A program made the position numbers and the translations under genes. DNA of 32,713 bases from Williamwhitmania sp. (GTDB taxonomy: Bacteria > Bacteroidota > Bacteroidia > Bacteroidales > Williamwhitmaniaceae), in the NCBI GenBank assembly GCA_035529935.1, contig DATKVT010000111.1, positions 1-32,713 on the forward strand, in the 5' to 3' direction. The notes below the pieces were generated by a model. That model was not told the origin of the DNA. It ran no database searches and was given only the letters and a program-made list of their open reading frames with translations. Shown here piece by piece: positions 31,057-32,713 of this stretch. Position 1 is the first letter of the stretch; the number at the start of each line of letters is the position of its first letter.

Positions 31057-32713
31057 CTAAAGACCATCAAAATCCTTATGCATAACCTGGAAGGCTGCTT
31101 CCCCATAGGTCTTCACCGAATCGGGAGCATTAGCGCCAACCACAAATTTTTTAGATAGGTTATCATAGGATACCGCACTCCCATCCATGGCAAAGCCAAA
31201 GCCATCGTTGTAAGTGAAGTAGGCCCAACCCGGCTGTGCTGGACAAAGCAAATTCTTGCTGAATTTGAACTGGCTATGCGGAATACCCAACTGGCTCAGC
31301 AAAGTGGCAGCAATATCAATTTGTCCACCGGTTTTATCCACCACCCTGCTGGTTGTAAGCGCTCCACCAAGCCAAATCATCGGTATCCTAAACTTTTTAG
31401 GATCGTAAGCGGCAAGATCAGCCGGAAGCCGGTGTCCGTGGTCGGCAACAATAATAAATACCGTATTGCTCCACCAAGGCTTCTTTTTTGCCTCCTCAAA
31501 AAATTTACCCAACTCCATATCGGTATAGTAAACCGAGTTCTCAAACTTCGATGCCTCATCATCGCCTGCAATAACCGTCTTCATTGGCACCTCGTAGGGC
31601 TCATGGCTGCTTAATGTAAAGCCCGAGTAGAAGAACGACCCCCTAGCCGTGTCCATCATCTCCATCAGTTTGGGGAAAAAGTAGCCATCGGGAACACCCC
31701 ACTTGGATTCCCGCAACGAATCGGGAAAGTCATCCTCCGTAACCAACCGCTGGTAACCCTCTGTAAGCAGGTAGGAGTGCATGCTGGCAAAGTTGATATC
31801 ACCACCATAAAGGTAGCCAGTATGATAGCCAAGTCCATCGAATACCTTAGCCAATGAAGGTAAGCGCTGTATTTTGCTTGGAAACTTAATGACGGATGTT
31901 GTTGGTTGATCGGGGTATCCGCTCACGATGGAAACAAGTCCCTTCTCGCTACGCCAACCCGAGCTGTACATGTGAGAAAAAAGTATTCCCTCGCTTGCCA
32001 ATCGGTTCAAGTTGGGTGTAATTCCAGAAAGGCCACCAAGCGGTTCTATGAGGTTGGCGGTAAAACTCTCCATGATAAGTATCACAACGTTAGGACGCTG
32101 GCTTCTAATCACGGTATCGGTTGTATTTGATGCAGTATATAGATGGCTAAAAATTTTATCGGCGTTAGCTTGAGGAAAAAAGTCGGGATAGGTTCGGATT
32201 TTTGCTGATTTAGAAAGAGTGTAGAAAACATTCCACACAACGTTTACCGCGCTCTTGTTGGCAAAGTCGTTGGTGCTAAAGTAAACCGTGCCCGGATTCA
32301 TGGGAGCAATCCCTACCCCACCACGAATTGGAAGAATCATTGAGCCCGTCAGTAGTATGAACCAGAAGCTAGTCCAAATGCCACCTGAGGGTGCATGGTA
32401 GAGCGTTTTACTAACATAGCGAAAATAGCCCCAAACAAACACTCCCAAAAACAGAAGCATTGCTAATACCCATAGAATCTGCTGCCATCCAACCACCGAA
32501 GCCATGGCCTCCTTTGGCGTTTTGAGGTAGAGAAATATGGTGTTATCCATGCGAAAACCCCAGTTGCGGAACAGCTCAAGGTCGGGGATTACTATGATGG
32601 CAGTCAATGTCAATAGCATAACGGTTAGAACGGCCATAGCTACAGCAGCAACCTTGCCCTTAAAATAGGCAGTAGCTGCAATCACAAGGCACGATACCGC
32701 CAGAATGTAACCA
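31057..32713 (-). CDS. LtaS/alkaline-phosphatase-superfamily membrane sulfatase-like transferase (N-terminus cut by window edge)
   Basis: The frame is open to the right edge. The codon at 32683-32685 is GTG and is probably internal, since residues upstream continue a TM helix. The N-terminal part has several TM helices (for example AVLTVMLLTLTAIIVIPDL, ILWVLAMLLFLGVFVWGYF). The extracytoplasmic part is a sulfatase-fold domain. VVILIMESF carries the metal Glu (codon 32068-32070). GWRSEKGLVS carries a Ser (31948-31950) at the nucleophile position where Gram-positive LtaS has Thr. SSHEPY and VADHGH supply further ligands. Members transfer phosphoglycerol or phosphoethanolamine-type groups, or hydrolyse sulfate or phosphate esters, on envelope molecules. 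This is a Gram-negative-type envelope without classic lipoteichoic acid, so the acceptor is unknown. Confidence 0.9.
   Translation of the reverse strand, partial: GYILAVSCLVIAATAYFKGKVAAVAMAVLTVMLLTLTAIIVIPDLELFRNWGFRMDNTIFLYLKTPKEAMASVVGWQQILWVLAMLLFLGVFVWGYFRYVSKTLYHAPSGGIWTSFWFILLTGSMILPIRGGVGIAPMNPGTVYFSTNDFANKSAVNVVWNVFYTLSKSAKIRTYPDFFPQANADKIFSHLYTASNTTDTVIRSQRPNVVILIMESFTANLIEPLGGLSGITPNLNRLASEGILFSHMYSSGWRSEKGLVSIVSGYPDQPTTSVIKFPSKIQRLPSLAKVFDGLGYHTGYLYGGDINFASMHSYLLTEGYQRLVTEDDFPDSLRESKWGVPDGYFFPKLMEMMDTARGSFFYSGFTLSSHEPYEVPMKTVIAGDDEASKFENSVYYTDMELGKFFEEAKKKPWWSNTVFIIVADHGHRLPADLAAYDPKKFRIPMIWLGGALTTSRVVDKTGGQIDIAATLLSQLGIPHSQFKFSKNLLCPAQPGWAYFTYNDGFGFAMDGSAVSYDNLSKKFVVGANAPDSVKTYGEAAFQVMHKDFDGL

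Overview
The window looks like a chromosomal segment of a Bacteroidota species, probably in or near Bacteroidales. The signs are lipoproteins with LSSC, GGC and TAC type lipoboxes, a TonB-dependent receptor, a DUF4369-like thioredoxin protein, an ECF sigma factor with an anti-sigma-like gene and a GIN/DUF4097-like protein. Several genes also have TAnnTTTG -7 boxes shortly before the start codon, and Shine-Dalgarno signals are weak or absent. Base composition is moderately AT-rich throughout. I see no insertion sequence, prophage, CRISPR array, tRNA or rRNA, so this is ordinary chromosome with some unusual domain architectures.

Layout. 1-1735 (-) is the N-terminal part of a multi-PAS sensory protein that runs off the left edge. 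2101-4155 (+) is a lipoprotein metallopeptidase with its own terminator, followed by an unrecognised lipoprotein (4222-4860, -). 5343-6236 (+) is a two-gene unit: a thioredoxin-fold/glutaredoxin fusion and a GroES-like co-chaperonin with no GroEL beside it. 6519-9092 (+) is a secreted S9 peptidase. 9215-12236 (+) pairs rlmN with a membrane-anchored GT51 peptidoglycan glycosyltransferase that has an unusually long N-terminal region. 15780-12324 (-) is a tight run: an unknown membrane-anchored protein, a class IV aminotransferase, a nitrilase-family omega-amidase-like enzyme and, after a gap, a PaaI-type thioesterase. 18918-15905 (-) holds a family 2 glycosyltransferase and a YyaL/SPATA20-like thioredoxin-domain protein.

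19031-20458 (+), divergent from that pair, is a secreted thioredoxin-like protein. 20718-23427 (+) is a stand-alone receiver protein followed by a TPR/TM/SpoIIE-type phosphatase. A small membrane protein (23738-23415, -) overlaps its end. 23854-26545 (+) is an M28 aminopeptidase lipoprotein with PA-like and PDZ regions, plus a membrane protein whose first 40 residues arose by a 60-bp tandem duplication. 28629-26605 (-) is a TonB-dependent receptor. 28779-30980 (+) is an ECF sigma / anti-sigma-like / secreted beta-repeat operon. 32713-31057 (-) is an LtaS/sulfatase-family envelope enzyme cut by the right edge.

Themes. Three exported peptidases (M49-like, S9, M28) and an amino-acid transaminase/omega-amidase pair point to peptide and amino-acid use. 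The rest is mostly envelope work (GT51, LtaS-like enzyme, lipoproteins, TonB receptor), thiol redox (Grx fusion, SPATA20-like, TlpA-like) and signalling (PAS protein, receiver plus SpoIIE phosphatase, ECF sigma). Most plus-strand genes end in strong hairpin terminators, several of them shared by convergent genes. No single previously undescribed system is evident. The best candidates for novelty are the GT51 fusion, the Trx/Grx-GroES pair, the five-residue HEFGH peptidase, the duplicated membrane segment and the beta-repeat protein under the ECF sigma operon.
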